Numbered from the stretch's first letter, positions 10,750 to 23,137 are shown. The stretch is DNA of 64,000 bases from Armigeres subalbatus (GCF_024139115.2 NW_026943352.1:1-64000); one strand, 5' to 3'. Notes: generated by a model from the sequence alone, not told the origin. Numbers and translations: made by a program.

Positions 10750-11945
10750 GTCTTTGTGTAGACAGCTTAAAGCTATAATTACGTTTTCGCAGACTTAAAG
10801 CCATAATTACGTCACGCAGACTTCATTTCAAAATTAAATCATATCTACAATTGGATAATATCAGTTTAAGTCATACTAGACGCCATTTGCTTTCATTGAA
10901 AAAGTTATATCTACAAGTCTAGGCAAAATGTCTATTTCTAAAGAAGGAATCATATCCACAATTGACATATTCTAACACGGACACGGGCAACTACCTACGT
11001 TTGAAGAAGGGATAACATCTTCTTCTTCATTGGCATTACATCCCCACTGGGACAAAGCCGCCTCACTGTTTAGTGTTCATTTAGTACTTCCACAGTTATT
11101 AACCTTGAAGTTTCTAAGTCAAGTTACCATTTTTGCATTCGTATATCATGAGGCTAACACGATGAGACTTTTATGCCCAGGGAAGTCCAGACAATTTCCA
11201 AACCGAAAATTGCCTAGACCGGCACCGGGAATCGAACCCAGTCACCCTCAGCATAGTCTTGCTTTATAACCGAGCATCTTATCGCTAGGCTAAGGAGGAC
11301 ACCGGGATAACATCTATCCTTGCCTTAATCGGAGCAAGCACCTTTTTTAAATAAATGGATCATATCCACCATTGCTTCATTTCTGACAAACGCCTATTTT
11401 CAAAGAAGGGATCCACTTTTGCTTTAATTTGGACAAGCGCCTACTTTTTACTTCATTTGAGGCAAACGCCTACTTTTAAAGAAGGGACCACATCCACCAT
11501 TGCCTTAATCTGAGCAAGCGCCTTCTTTTAAAGAATGAATTACATGCACAATTACCCTTATCCGGAAAAGCGCCTTCTTTTGAAGATGGGATCATATCGA
11601 CCATTGTTTTAATTTTGGCAATCGCCTATTTTCAAAGAAGGGTTCACATCCACCGTTGCCTTAATCCCGGCAAGCGCCTGCTTTTAAAGAAGGGATCACA
11701 TCCACCATTGCCATAATCCGGGCAAGCGCCTACTTTTAAAGAAGGAATTACATCAACCATTGCGTTGATTTGGGCAAACGCTTATTTTTAAAGAAGAATT
11801 CACATCTACCATTACTTTAATCCGGGTAAGCACCTATTTTGGAAGAAGGGATCACACCCACCATTGCCTTAATCCGGGCAAACACCTATTTGAAAGAAAG
11901 GATCACATCCGCCATTTTTGCCTTAATCCAGGCAAGTTATTATAC
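10750..11945. repeat. ~52-bp minisatellite, split by a SINE
   Basis: Degenerate head-to-tail units of about 52 bp, typified by CACATCCACCATTGCC, TTAATCCGGGCAAGCGCC and TACTTTTAAAGAAGG. For example, equivalent positions lie at 11641 and 11693. Clear units run from about 10936 to 11945, with more diverged material from 10750 (including a duplicated CTTAAAGC-ATAATTACGT). The array is interrupted at 11021-11303 by a SINE. Confidence 0.85.
11021..11303 (-). mobile_element. Feilai-type tRNA-related SINE
   Basis: A 283-bp SINE on the minus strand. A Pol III B box (GGTTCGATTCC, 11228-11238 on minus) lies downstream of an A-box-like CCTAGCGATAAGATG. The body carries the Feilai-like words GGCAATTTTCGGTTTGG and GTCCCAGTGGGGATGTAATG, ending in a GAA triplet tail. 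It is flanked by perfect 12-bp direct repeats GGGATAACATCT (11009-11020, 11304-11315) taken from the minisatellite. Family name is from memory of Aedes SINEs; orientation and target duplication are seen directly. Confidence 0.9.
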
Positions 11946-12149
11946 TCGGCTTATGTATGCATACGTCTTATGTACAGATTAGTTATTTTCAATTCTATTA
12001 TCGACCGGTGCGGTGTTTTATTCCTCAGTAGAAAACAACTATACAACAACAACAAAGCAAAATTTAAAAAAATGTCCCTTATTCCAAATGACCCTCTCTT
12101 TTAACGCTGTTCATAGTTATGCCTATTCATGGCGTTAAGAATTATTGCG

Positions 12150-12330
12150 CATACTGGGCAAACGCGCGCATGGCAAATTAGTGACGACCAATTCTGGGGA
12201 ATGGTGCATTCTGGGGAATGGTACATTCTGGCAAACGACTTTCTGGGGAATGGTCCATTCTGGCAAATTGATTCTGGCAAAAGGCCTTCTGGCAAATGAC
12301 TTTCTGGCGAATGTCATACAACCCTTCGTG
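12150..12330. repeat. Degenerate short tandem repeat (TTCTGGCAAATGAC-like)
   Basis: Repeated words ATTCTGGGGAATGG and TTCTGGCAAATGAC in head-to-tail order with a period of about 15-17 bp. It resembles a diverged member of the 17-bp TTCGGCCAAATGACC arrays at 34.4 and 51.9 kb. ORFs on both strands here are repeat artefacts. Confidence 0.65.
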
Positions 12331-13139
12331 GGTACTATTACGTAACCTGTTCTGGAGTTTATAATATTATGTGGTGCATGTAATTCAGGAAATAGAACTA
12401 TTCCAAGATAGTAGCACTTTAACAATGCGAAATTTTAAAATTTAGCCTGATAAATTGAAGTTACTCGCATAAACGTGTCTATCTAATCACTGGATTGAAT
12501 TCTTTTTTTGTAATGTCTATTCTATCTACCGTTTCATTGAATTGCCATTTGATGCATGATTCTTCGACAGTAGATTATATCTCATCAAATCTTCTGCATT
12601 TTAAATCTTCTATTTTAAAAATGTTTCGTTGTTGGTCGTATATATTGAAATATGTTTTGATAGTATTGTTTAGAAGCACTTATGAGTTTCAAGAAATGCA
12701 TGAATAGGGGAGAAACGTTCAATGTGCCCTCTAAGCAAATCTTCGAATTTAACGATGATAATGGTCGAAATTATGTACTTTTAATGTTCAACCACTAATT
12801 TAACTTATCATCTATAATACGGAATAAAAATTTGGACGAAAAACCAATTATATTCCGAGAAAGCGTTTTTTTCTGAAGCGCTGCATTTTCGTGCAAATTA
12901 AAACCATGCGGGTTGAAACGCGCCAGCCAAAAAATGTAAACAAACAGCAGTGGACTGACAGAAGAATCAAGTATCAATTTATCCAATATAAGTCATATTC
13001 TCGTATCCACTGCAATGAAAGCTTATGAAACATTTTTTTTTTTGCTAAATTTACGTGTATCTAGTTGATGTATGAATACAAGATATATTTATTCTTCAAC
13101 TTATTTGGTGGGCGCATGTAACTTTGTGCATTACGGAGC
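12331..13139. other. AT-rich stretch without recognised gene
   Basis: No domain-bearing ORF and no repeat family recognised. Confidence 0.4.
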
Positions 13140-13669
13140 CAAATCACGATTTTCTGTTCACGGTACATGTATCACGCTTCCAAGAAATTCCTGGAGTGGC
13201 CTTAAGGCCTACATGAGTAACCAACGATCTATTGGACTGCTTCGAATGTGATATATGCCCTTTGTTATACGTAGAATAGAAAGTGTTCACATCATAGTTT
13301 CTTGATGATCCAAGAAATCTCTGGATCAAGGCCATAAGGTCTATAGGAGCATCAAAAAATCGATCGGATTGTTTTAAACATGGTACATGCCCTTTATGAC
13401 ACATAGAATAGAATGCGTACCCAGTATAGATTCTAGGTCGTCCAAGAAATCCATGGAATAGGCCTTTGGATCTACATGCGGAACCAAAGATTACTTGGAT
13501 CAGAGATGCATCCTGAACAGAACATGAGGCAAGAGCGTGCCTTGGTGCCTTTCTGGAATAAGCTCTTAGATCTACATGCGTAACTATAGATCAAATGGAT
13601 TGTGCCAAAACCGACTTATGCCCTTCATGAAACATAGAGTAGAACGCGTACTCAGCATAGATTTTTGAT

Positions 13670-13786
13670 CACTGGCGGAGACAGAGGTGGGGCACCACAC
13701 GATGCAATCACAAAATTATTCTCAACGGCTATTATTCTTGCACCAAGCGGTGCCCCACCAAATAACAATAGCTGGCTCCGCCAGTG
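13670..13786. mobile_element. 117-bp hAT-type MITE
   Basis: Ends are inverted: CACTGGCGGAGACAG on the left, CACTGGCGGAGCCAG reverse-complemented from the right. The internal pair GGTGGGGCACC / GGTGCCCCACC extends the hairpin. Perfect 8-bp duplications TTTTTGAT flank it (13662-13669, 13787-13794), as produced by hAT transposases. Inserted in a ~132-bp repeat of the left foldback arm. Confidence 0.9.
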
Positions 13787-14149
13787 TTTTTGATCTACAT
13801 GCGTCTAGTCTACATGCGTAACCAAAGGTTACTTGGATTGTTTCATATATGGAGCATGCCCTTTGGGATGCATAGAATAGAATAGTATGAATTCTTGGTT
13901 GTGCAAAAAATCCCTGGAATAAGGCGTTTAGATCTACATAAGTAACCATACAGCAATTGGATTATTTCAAATATGATACATGCCCTGTACCTATGCACCA
14001 CAAAGGGCAATTCTCTTTTGTGTTGTAGTAGATCTTAAGGCCTTGCTCTAGGTATGTCTTGGATAACCGACAACCTATGCCGTAGATACATCATATTCAA
14101 TAATTTAAAATGGCAGCTCAAAAATTGTCCATTAAAACAGATGAAATTA

Positions 14150-14313
14150 TCCTTAAACAATTGAAAAATGCTCCTTAAAAAACTGATAATTTTTCCTTAA
14201 ATTATTGAACAAATTACCTTGAAATATATAAAATGCTCCGTAAACATTTGAAAAGTGTACCGTAAAAACGAAAAAAATGTACCGTAAACAATTGAAAATG
14301 CTCCTTAGAAAAT
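14150..14313. repeat. Inner left arm of foldback
   Basis: Contains ATGCTCCGTAAACATTTG and GTGTACCGTAAAAACG. Pairs with 15072-15231 as an inverted repeat of about 160 bp. Confidence 0.85.
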
Positions 14314-15071
14314 TTTGTAAGCGCAGATTTCGACAATTTCGAGTTCCTCAAGCCGTGGGTGGTTATAAGAGATATTCAAGTTACAAGATAAAAATGGTCG
14401 TGGCTGTCCGGAACATCTTTTGCTGGCGAGGATAGGGTATTAAAGTCAATGAAGGAAAAATACATACAATTTGACAGTTCGGTACCCAACATGTTTCGGA
14501 CAGCAGAACAAAGGGAACCGAAGCGACAATATTTATCTTGTAACTAAGATATCTTTTGTGGTTATGCAGGGAAATTGATGAATAAACCTATTAGCATTAT
14601 ATGCAATGTGATTTCAATGAAATTCGTATCGTCAAGCATGTTTATGCGATGTGCAGTTGTATGGGACGTCTGTTTGTCTATGAGCAGTCTGGTGCACAAT
14701 TTCTTCAACAATGCTTTGAATTGCTTGTAGGCTAAGACGACATTTTGTATAAGTTTATGGAGCATCTCATTTTTACGGAGCACTGTTTTTAGTTTAAGGA
14801 GCATTTTCTCAGGTTAAGGAGCATTTTTTATTGGTTTAAGGAGTATTTCTTCTTTTTAGGGAGCATTTTCCTTAGTTTTCGGAGCATTTTTCTGTTGAAT
14901 AGGGTTACCAAGCAAAACAATCAGCATCATACTCCAGGGGCTATACAATGGTGCATAAGATTCTACTTTATGATAGCCAATTTCAAGGTACTTTTTCAAC
15001 TATTTCACAATAATTCTTATATCAATATACTGCGCAATTATCATTAGTTAAATAGCAAATCTTTGTTTTTC

Positions 15072-15231
15072 TTAGGAGCATTTTCAATTGTTTACGGTAC
15101 ATTTTTTTCGTTTCTACGGTACACTTTTCAAATGTTTACGGAGCATTTTATATATTCCAAGGTAATTTGTTCAATAATTTGAGGAAAAATGATCAGATTT
15201 TTTTAAAGAGCATTTTTCAATTGTTTAAGGA
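15072..15231. repeat. Inner right arm of foldback
   Basis: Reverse complement of 14150-14313 with a few substitutions and small indels. Confidence 0.85.
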
Positions 15232-16449
15232 TAATCATGATTGTTTCATGATGCATTTACCATTTTCCCATTTAAAATGGGCATGTACCACATTTAAAAT
15301 CGATCGATTTATCTTCGGTTACTCGTGCAGACCTGTGTGCCAATCTCAAGGGATTTCTTGGATGATCAAGAACCTCTGCCGCTGACTTATTCTATTCTAC
15401 ACATCCACAAAGGGCGTGTATCACATTTAAAACAGCCCGGTACATCTTTAGTGTCGCGTGTAGATCTTAAGACCTAACTCCAAGAGTTTCTTGGATGACC
15501 CAGAATCTCTTACGATGGCTCATTCTATTCTAACCATCCAAAAGGACATGTGCCATAATTGAAACAGTCCGACTGAACTTTAGTTACGCGTGCAGATCTG
15601 AGGACCTAACTGCAGGGATTTCTTGGATGACCGAGAACCTCTGCCGTCGACTTTTGCTGTTCTTCGCATCCGAAAGGTCACGTACCACATTTAAAACAGT
15701 CCGATTGATCTTTACTTACGCGTGTAGATCTGAGGATCTAACCCCAGGGATTTTTTGGATGCCCGAAAACCTCTGCCGTTGACTTATTATATTCTACACA
15801 TCCAAAAAGGCATGTACCACATTTAAACCAGCCCGATACATCTTTAATGACGCAAGTAGATCTTAAGGCCTAACTCCAGGAATTTCTTGGATGACCGAGA
15901 ACTTCTGCCGTTGACTTATTCTATTCTTTATATCCAAAAGGTCACGTACCACATTTAAAACAGTTTGATTGATCTTTAGTTATGCGTGTAGATCTGAGGA
16001 CCTAACTCCAGGAATTTCTTGGATGACCGAAAACTTCTGCTGTTGACATATTCTATTCTACACATCCAAAAGGGCATGTACCACATTTAAAACAATCCGA
16101 TACATCTTTAGTGTCGCGTGTAGATCTTAAGGCCCAACTCCAGGGATTTCTTGAATGACCTAGAATCTCTTAGTTTGGCTCATTCTATTCTACACAACCA
16201 GAAGGACATGTGCCATAATTGAAACAGTCCGATTGATCTTTGATTACGCGTGTAGATCTGAGGACCTAAGTCCAGGGATTTCTTGGATGACTAAAAACCT
16301 CTGCCGTTGACTTATTCTATTCTTCACATCCAAAAGGGCATGTACCACATTTAAAACAGTCCGATGGATCTTTAGTTACGCGTGTAGATCGGAGGACCTA
16401 ACTCCAGGGATTTCTTGGATGACCGAAAATCTATGCTGAAAAAAGCTAT

Positions 16450-17040
16450 TCTGAATAGTCTCCATACTATTTACTACTCTCCCTTCGTCTCTCTTCTCGC
16501 TTTTTTTTTCTCTATTCTGCAATTTCACTCCTTGTACCTTGCACCTCTCACGACTCGTTTCTCACTTCTCACATCACACTTGTCAATTGTCATATTCCTC
16601 TTCATGCTTTTTTACTGCTCATTTCTCACCCAAAGTATCTCGCTTATTACTTCTCACCTCACTACTTGCTTTTTCACTGATCACATCTTATTTCGCACTT
16701 CTTACTGCTTGCTTAGGGGAGATCCATTAATTATGTCACACTTCGGGCAATCCCTACTTCCCTCCTCTAAGCGTTACGTAATATATGGATGCTCTCCTAT
16801 CGCTTCTCACTACTCAATACTCATTATTTTTTCGCGCTTCTCCCATCTCACTCCTTAGTTCTCTCCAAATCCCAAATCTCAGCTTACAATTCACGATTGA
16901 TTATCAAACTATTGAGGGCTTTTTAGTGGAACTCTCAATTCCTACTTCTCACTTTTCATCACTCATAACTTCTCACTCATCACTTTCATTTTTATTTTCT
17001 CATTTTTCAATTCTTACTTTTTTACTTTTTAATTGTTAAT
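16450..17040. repeat. CT-rich low-complexity TCACTTCTCAC repeat
   Basis: Degenerate repetition of CTCACTTCTCAC and TTCTCACTTCTCACATCAC words. The same family, with both orientations mixed, forms the array at 51.5-51.86 kb. ORFs here (up to 147 codons) are Ser/Leu/Thr-rich by composition and are not called. Confidence 0.65.
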
Positions 17041-19690
17041 TATTTAAAAATAAAAAAATAAATTATTATTTAAAAATAATATTGGCACATGCCCTTCTCA
17101 AACTATGACATCCATAATCAAGCACATCAGATGGGCGCTTTTTATCCTGCATGCAGAGGTTTTATTAAAATGTGTGTTTTTCTATGAAAAATGTAGTAAA
17201 GTTAACTTTTTAGTAACTTGGCACAATCTTTACTAATTTGTTTTTCCAGACATCTGCAAAGATTATTGAAAAAATGTTTTTATCTAATGGAAAATCCTTA
17301 AGGTCTGACGGAATCCAATTTTCAAAGTACTCGCGTTTTCAAGGGCACACCATTCGATACGGAAGCAACGCACAACTGTCATTTTTATTTTTTCACGCAT
17401 GCTGCGCTGCAGCAAAGCTGAAAAAGGATTTGTTTTGTTGCCCCCTCAAAATATTTTTTTGGGGCAAAAAAATCCGAGGGGGGGGGGGAAGACATAATTG
17501 TTTTTAATATTTGTATCGGCCTTACTCACATAGATCTGACCCCGACGTTTAACTGCGGGACAATTTTAGTGCCAAAAGTCAACTAAATCAAGGCCAATTA
17601 TGATTTTTTTAAACGCAGTGACCATTCTCAGTACCAATCAAATGAATGAATTTGCAAAGAAGAAAACTGAGTAAGCCATTTTATGTTTTGAATAGTCATG
17701 GGACGTTTGTCAATTTTCGACCCGTAGTTGCTTCGTGAAGGTGAATATTTTATACTCTGCTATTTATAGACAATGTGGTAAAAAATACATACACGAAACA
17801 TACATTCATACATTTTTCTACAATTAGGTAACATGGATATGAAAAGTAGACACGTGTTTTTTTTTAAATAACAAATTTCATTTCACTGTTCACAACGAAT
17901 TTTTTTTTCAATTTTTTTTTCGCATCCATTCCGCCTAACAACCTACTTCGATCTTCACATCTCAGATCTCCACTTATTTTGAGTCGCTACGAAAATTAAG
18001 TGCCAGATAATCGCCTAAGAATAAAATCACCCTTGGAAAAAGAAAAAAACCTACTTTGATATATTCTTAATTTGGCCGCCACGTGGTGGATTGTGGCATT
18101 GAATTGTTTGATACCAAGTGCTATTTGTACTGCGAATAAAATTTGCACGTCTATGAGAACATTGGAATGTTGTGTTGTTAGATCCATGCCACATATCCAT
18201 GCGCTGCTGATATCAATATTTTTACGTTCCAAAAATAGCAAACGGCTTTAAAGTCTTCCAAGAGTCGCATCCATCTCGAAATAAGTTAAACAAACTACTC
18301 GGCAAACTTATGCGATTGACTGTTTGCTCAGTCACCCACCAAAAACAATAAACGATCGAATGTGCAGAGGAGGTTCAATAGGGTAGAACTGTTTTTCAAA
18401 TGTGTTACATTTAAAAAATCGGGGCATTGAGAAATCAGAGCCGAATTGGAATGTTTTTATTTGGTAAAAAAAAAAATGATGAAGATTTCTTAGGGCCGAT
18501 TGTCCAAATTTGGCCCAAATCCCGGTTAAAGTGGATCGATAAACACCAATCAGCGAAGAAATTGTTCAATCTTATGAAACTAGGGATAACACATGAATGC
18601 ATTGGACCTTTCTTGGTTTATTTTAGATGTATTTGTCCCGCACAAGTTTCATTATCACCCTAATGTCCATCGGTCATCATCGTTCAAGCAGATGATTCTG
18701 ATGGAGCGCAAGTAAGAAGCACGACGCATCCCCCCGCACCGGATGGCCAATAGTTGAGCAATGCCAAAAGCTGATGCGTGTGGTATACCAATATTGGCTC
18801 TTGCCTAAACGCAGTTCGATCGGCGATGTCTTCTGTGTTGTTTGCTACACACAAACCGTTTGACACATGTGCCATGTTAGAAATGAGTCGTGGTTCTACA
18901 ATATGCGGCTCATAAGAGCTATGATGGCAATGATGGCCATCGATGAGGTTGTTTATGGTCAACTTAAGTATAATGATGCGATTCGAATGCATGATACTTA
19001 CATCGAATCGCAACGGCTCGTGGCCGGTAGAAGATGAGAACTGAGAAGGGCGCTATAATTATTGTTTGCATATTGGGTACTTGACGTTGATTGCTTTGGC
19101 TCGTGTTGTTTGCTTAACTTATGTTGAGTTCTGTTTGTGCGACAAATTTTGTAACCAAAACTCACCAACTGAGTGATGACTGAATGTGATGGTGTTAAGC
19201 AATAGGCTAACTACAGTTTCATGAACTAATAACTACATGATTTCTTATTTAAAAATATTAAAACGTTTTGCCGGAAAAAAAAAATGACAAACTAGACGAA
19301 CTGGCTCAAGCATGCTTGGAATGTTTTCTATTGCAAATCGGTCAACCCCTTCATGAGTTATTTTGTATGCAAACAGACATTTCAATAAAATGCTACCCAT
19401 TTCACCAGATTTGATTGTTTACTTAATAACTGTTTCCATGAATGGAGTGTTTTAGTTTGTTATTATATGTAAAGGTTTTTATCAAACCGGAACAAGAGCA
19501 ATGATTTCACAACAAATGTTCGGGCCTATCGTTATTTGCATGAGAAATAAAAATTTTACACTTCGGTGAATATATTTTGCTTTGATGAATAATATTAATT
19601 TAATTAGTATATCTGAGTCAAATTTTATCTCAATTCTGACTGGAAAAAAATGCGTACAATGATTATATTGCAGAAATTAGTAATAGGCTT
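17041..19690. other. Mostly unique AT-rich sequence, no gene recognised
   Basis: Includes an AT palindrome near 17040-17085, a run of G at about 17478-17488, and a somewhat less AT-rich part at 18660-19020 that looks single-copy. ORFs of 78-109 codons carry no domain I recognise. Confidence 0.4.
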
Positions 19691-20177
19691 TGAAAGAAAC
19701 TTGCTTTTTTGGACGTATTTTTCTATCAAAAATCCCCCACTGCTGCACCTTTGTCAAAGACTTTTGACCACCAACCTTTATGGAAATACCATTTCGAACA
19801 ATTCTTCGAACCATTAGCTCCGGCGGCATGTCGCCTAATCGATTATCGATCAAACATGCTTACGCCCGAGGTGGAATCAGCCCACTCTAATTGAAGACAC
19901 CGCCTTATGTCATCTTCTTGGCAGTGTGTGATCGGTAGGACACCTAACTGACGACGACGACGACGGCACACACAGAGGAGCATTACCATCTTATGCCACT
20001 TAGCACCTGCCACCAATCAATCGCGCGGCACCACACACCAAGCGCAGCAAAATACTTACCATCATCAGCTTATGTAGCAGCGGCGGCGTAGTTGGGCTGC
20101 GCGGTTGCTCTCATCATTTCCCCACCCCCCGTCATTAGGAGCAATTGCTTGCCTAAAACCGTCACTTGGTCGCCGTT

Positions 20178-20201
20178 GTCGTCGTCGTCGTCGTCGTCGT
20201 C
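20178..20201. repeat. (TCG)n microsatellite
   Basis: Eight uninterrupted TCG triplets inside the GC-rich island; opposite strand reads as poly-Asp codons. Confidence 0.9.
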
Positions 20202-20324
20202 ATCGAAAAGCAGCACTAGTGCCAGTGCCGATCGTAGAACCTCGACCAGTAGCAGTTCTACTTCTGAGACTGTTGTTGATCGATTGTTGTTCTGCGATCG
20301 ATTGTCCGCGCGCGGCACGATTAT

Positions 20325-20362
20325 CCGTCAGTCAGGTTCTCGAGTGTGTTGCCGTTAGTCTA
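20325..20362 (+). promoter_or_regulatory. Initiator (TCAGTC) with DPE-like AGTCT at +28
   Basis: TCAGTC at 20328-20333 matches the arthropod Inr consensus TCAKTY, putting +1 at 20330. AGTCT begins exactly at +28 (20357) and matches 4 of 5 DPE positions (RGWYV). No TATA box is seen at -30. Spacing is the main support; this short motif pair can also occur by chance. Confidence 0.4.
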
Positions 20363-20720
20363 TCAATCAGTCGCGTTTGGCGTCTTTCGGTCTTGCCGCC
20401 GCATGCCTGCTCGAAAAACGGGGTGGACGGGGTCATATTTTCCAACTGTTTTGCGCCACATTATTGGTGCGGGTGGTTTTCCGCGGCCGCTTCGAGCGAA
20501 AGCGACTTGATCGCAACAAGTGACGACGAACCTCCCGTAAGGTTTTCCATAACAGGGCTGGTGCCGATAGGGAAAAAAGTGAGGTTGGTGCGGTAAAAGG
20601 AAAAAATCATCCGGATAGTGAATTTTAATTCTACAAACCAGTGAAATGTAACGAAAAAGTGACTTGGAACGTGAAAGTGTTCGGAAGCCGTGACGGAATT
20701 TTGCACTGACCTATGTATGA

Positions 20721-21915
20721 GTTTTTTTTTCAGAAACAGTGATTGCTAGATTTTTATAAGATTTTTGTCGTATCAACATTCTAAATTTCTATGAGGACTG
20801 ATGCTTTGCAAAGGCGGATCTTATAATTTACGATCAATTCACACAATTATGATAATTTATTTAAAAGGTCATTCATGGCACAACGATCTGATTGAGATTT
20901 AGCATTCAGTTCAATCAAATTTTCTGTCAACATTTTTACATTTCTAGAAAACTTTCTATAACTGACTAAAGAATTTTGAAGTTTTTTCTTAAATTAAGGA
21001 TTTTAAACCCAATCATGTGTGGTATTTTAAATTCGATTCAAAACTTTCTGTCCCTACTTGCCTTTTGAAGTTCTGATCGAATCCTTGAAATACTATTATT
21101 TGTTCCGTTGAAAGATTTTATGATTTCACTAGATCATTCATATGCATGCTATTTTAAATTGTAAATATTATCTATGACACAATAATATAAACAATGTATT
21201 CAATTAAATTATTTGTTTTGTCGAGATTTTTAGTATAAAAAAATCCTGATCCTTGGATATTGCAGATTTTTATAATCTTTAACACACTAGCGCTGTTGTA
21301 TTTTGTACAACACAAAAGAAAAAATTGCTAGTAGTACACAGCAGGAGCGAATCCACATGAGCGTTCCAGGTCCGCGCGCATGCTGAACGCTCAACAGCTT
21401 TAGAAATGTGAGGTTTTTTTTTGTGAGAACAGTTTTAATGATATGTTGGGTTCTCAATAGGCATATGGAAAATTATCTAACGACTAAGCTCGATGAAAGT
21501 TCTTCGGGATATTTGGTCGGGGTTCAGCCAATCGCACCAAGTGTCGACGAAAAATTACTGATTTTTCTGCTCAAACTTAAGTTTAGCAGATTTAATTGAT
21601 CGCAAATCGTATCGGATATCTGTCAACCCCATAACTGAGGATATCCTACTGCAAATGTACGCTTAAATTGACATGGAACTATTTCCGTTGTCCTGGTATG
21701 AACAAATGATCACAAGTCAGTCGAAAAGCCACTTGGTGCAGTTTAGGTGAACCCCGAATTGAATTTATCAAATAATTGTGAGGTTTTTGGACTTTGGCGT
21801 CGAAGAATCATTTCTTGTCATAAAATACCTCCCTCATGCCACATTTGGTTCCATTCGCTTGATTAGTTCTCGAGTTATGTGGAAATTTGTGTCTCATTTG
21901 TATGAGCGACCCTCC
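20721..21915. other. AT-rich sequence without recognised gene
   Basis: No domain-bearing ORF. Consistent with the start of an intron or with intergenic DNA downstream of the promoter candidate. Confidence 0.4.
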
Positions 21916-22152
21916 CCCTAGTACAATTAATTTTTATTTCATTTCAATTTTGTTTGACAATAATTATACATTCCAAGTGTTTGGCCGCTTTGGCCCTTCA
22001 TCTTTAGTATTATACAGTGTTTTTTTCATATTTAATTAATTATTTTTAAGTTAAATTCAACATAATGGCCTTGAAGAGGCACTGGTTTTTTGTTTTAAAT
22101 TTGATAACCTAACTACTATGTACACTAATATTTACATTGAGAATTTGATAAC

Positions 22153-22740
22153 CTAGATTGGAACTAGCGCCCTAATAGTTGCCTGATCCGAAGCTAAGCA
22201 ACGGTCCCTAAACCGATCGTTACACTCACCAAAGCGCTCGTGGAGTGTTCTAATACCAGCCATACGGTGGACCTCAGAAGTTCGTGTCCTGAGAGAGGTG
22301 TTGAGGATCATCCTCAGGAATTTGTTCTGCACTCTTTGGAGTTTGAGGTGATGAGTTTTAGCGCAGCTCTCCCAGACCGGCATGCCGTATTCGATCACAG
22401 GGAGGATGATTTGCTTGTAGACAGCAAGCTTATTCTTCAGTGACAATGACGATCGGCGGTTGATCAAAGGGTACAGTAGTTTCAACAAAACGTTACACTT
22501 GTCAACCTGTTGCCTGAAAATAAACTTGCTATCGAGGGTCAAGCCAAGGTAGTCGGTCTCATTGGCCCATTCCACAGTCGTGCCGTTGAGGATGATTTTG
22601 CAGTCCTCAGCCGGAACAAGCCTGGGCGATTTCGAGTGGGGGAAGATGATCTTCGCCTGGGTCTTCGCCGCGTTGATACAGATTTTCCAGCTGGTGAAAT
22701 AATCTGTCAGGACATCCAGGCCTCGTTGGAGTTTTGCCAC
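22153..22740 (-). pseudogene. LINE ORF2 RT C-terminal part
   Basis: A 195-codon open stretch covering the region after the RT active site: LDVLTDYFTSWKICINAAKT, ETDYLGLTLDSKFIFRQQV, YGMPVWESCAKTHHLKLQRV and QNKFLRMILNT. These are the thumb and C-terminal motifs shared by Jockey-clade elements. Upstream palm motifs A-C are missing. Upstream sequence (22.78-23.14 kb) encodes the endonuclease end (CSDHYPVMAKVRT) and linker. Confidence 0.85.
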
Positions 22741-23137
22741 GAGCGCTCATATGAATTGTTGTTGTTGTTTTAGTCATGCGATTGCACCGGGTCTTAAGCG
22801 CAGGTAGCTCAGTACGTTGGTACTGTCCGCGAGTAACATTTCGCAGACGGATCAAATCTTTGGTGAGTACATCAATGGTTAGGATGTTGCTTACCTGCTG
22901 GGCCTTTGGTGCATTCTGTTCGCGGGCTAGGGAGAGCGTCTCCTGGATGACGTGCAGTTGCTCGTCGACGTCTTCGAATAACACTGGATGCCGCTGGTAA
23001 TCGATGTTCTCGTTCACGCACCGTTGAAACCGGCTCCAGTCGATTTGGTGGTTGTTTCGCCGGGTTCGCTCGTTCCGATTCACCAAAGTTCGAACTTTAG
23101 CCATCACCGGATAGTGGTCCGAGCAGAGTTTCTGCAA

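Larger units (their letters stand above)
13140..16440. mobile_element. Foldback-like structure with satellite arms
   Basis: Left outer arm (13140-13990) and right outer arm (15290-16440) are built from the same ~132-bp tandem repeat in opposite orientation. The landmark CCAAGAAATCCCTGG falls near 13178, 13310 and 13442. Its complement GGATTTCTTGGATGACC falls near 15350, 15485, 15616, 15748, 15880, 16013, 16147, 16277 and 16407. Inner arms 14150-14313 and 15072-15231 are near-identical inverted copies (~95% by eye). The ~750-bp core has further TTAAGGAGCATTTT repeats at 14755-14890 and no recognised transposase. Long inverted ends made of tandem repeats are the hallmark of foldback (FB) elements; autonomous coding capacity is not visible. 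Confidence 0.7.
19890..20720 (+). promoter_or_regulatory. Candidate promoter and 5'-UTR region
   Basis: A GC/CpG-rich, single-copy-looking island in AT-rich surroundings, with (GAC)n at about 19950 and (TCG)n at 20178-20201. Downstream of the initiator candidate at 20330, the sequence has typical dipteran 5'-leader character (AACGAAAAAGTGACTTGG, AACGTGAAAGTGTTCGG). Possible splice donors are AAAGTGAGG near 20578 and TATGTATGAGT near 20712. ORFs in it (82-163 codons) are low-complexity Ser/Arg or poly-Asp products of the triplet repeat. The downstream gene would lie outside the recognisable part of the window. Confidence 0.4.

Noticed and set aside
16415..17039. 147-codon Ser/Leu/Phe-rich ORF resembling a membrane protein
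   Set aside because: Low-complexity CTCACTTCTCAC repeat; hydrophobicity is compositional.
20070..20596. ORFs of 82-163 codons, one with a poly-Asp run
   Set aside because: Driven by the (TCG)n triplet repeat and GC-rich island; no domain and mutually overlapping.
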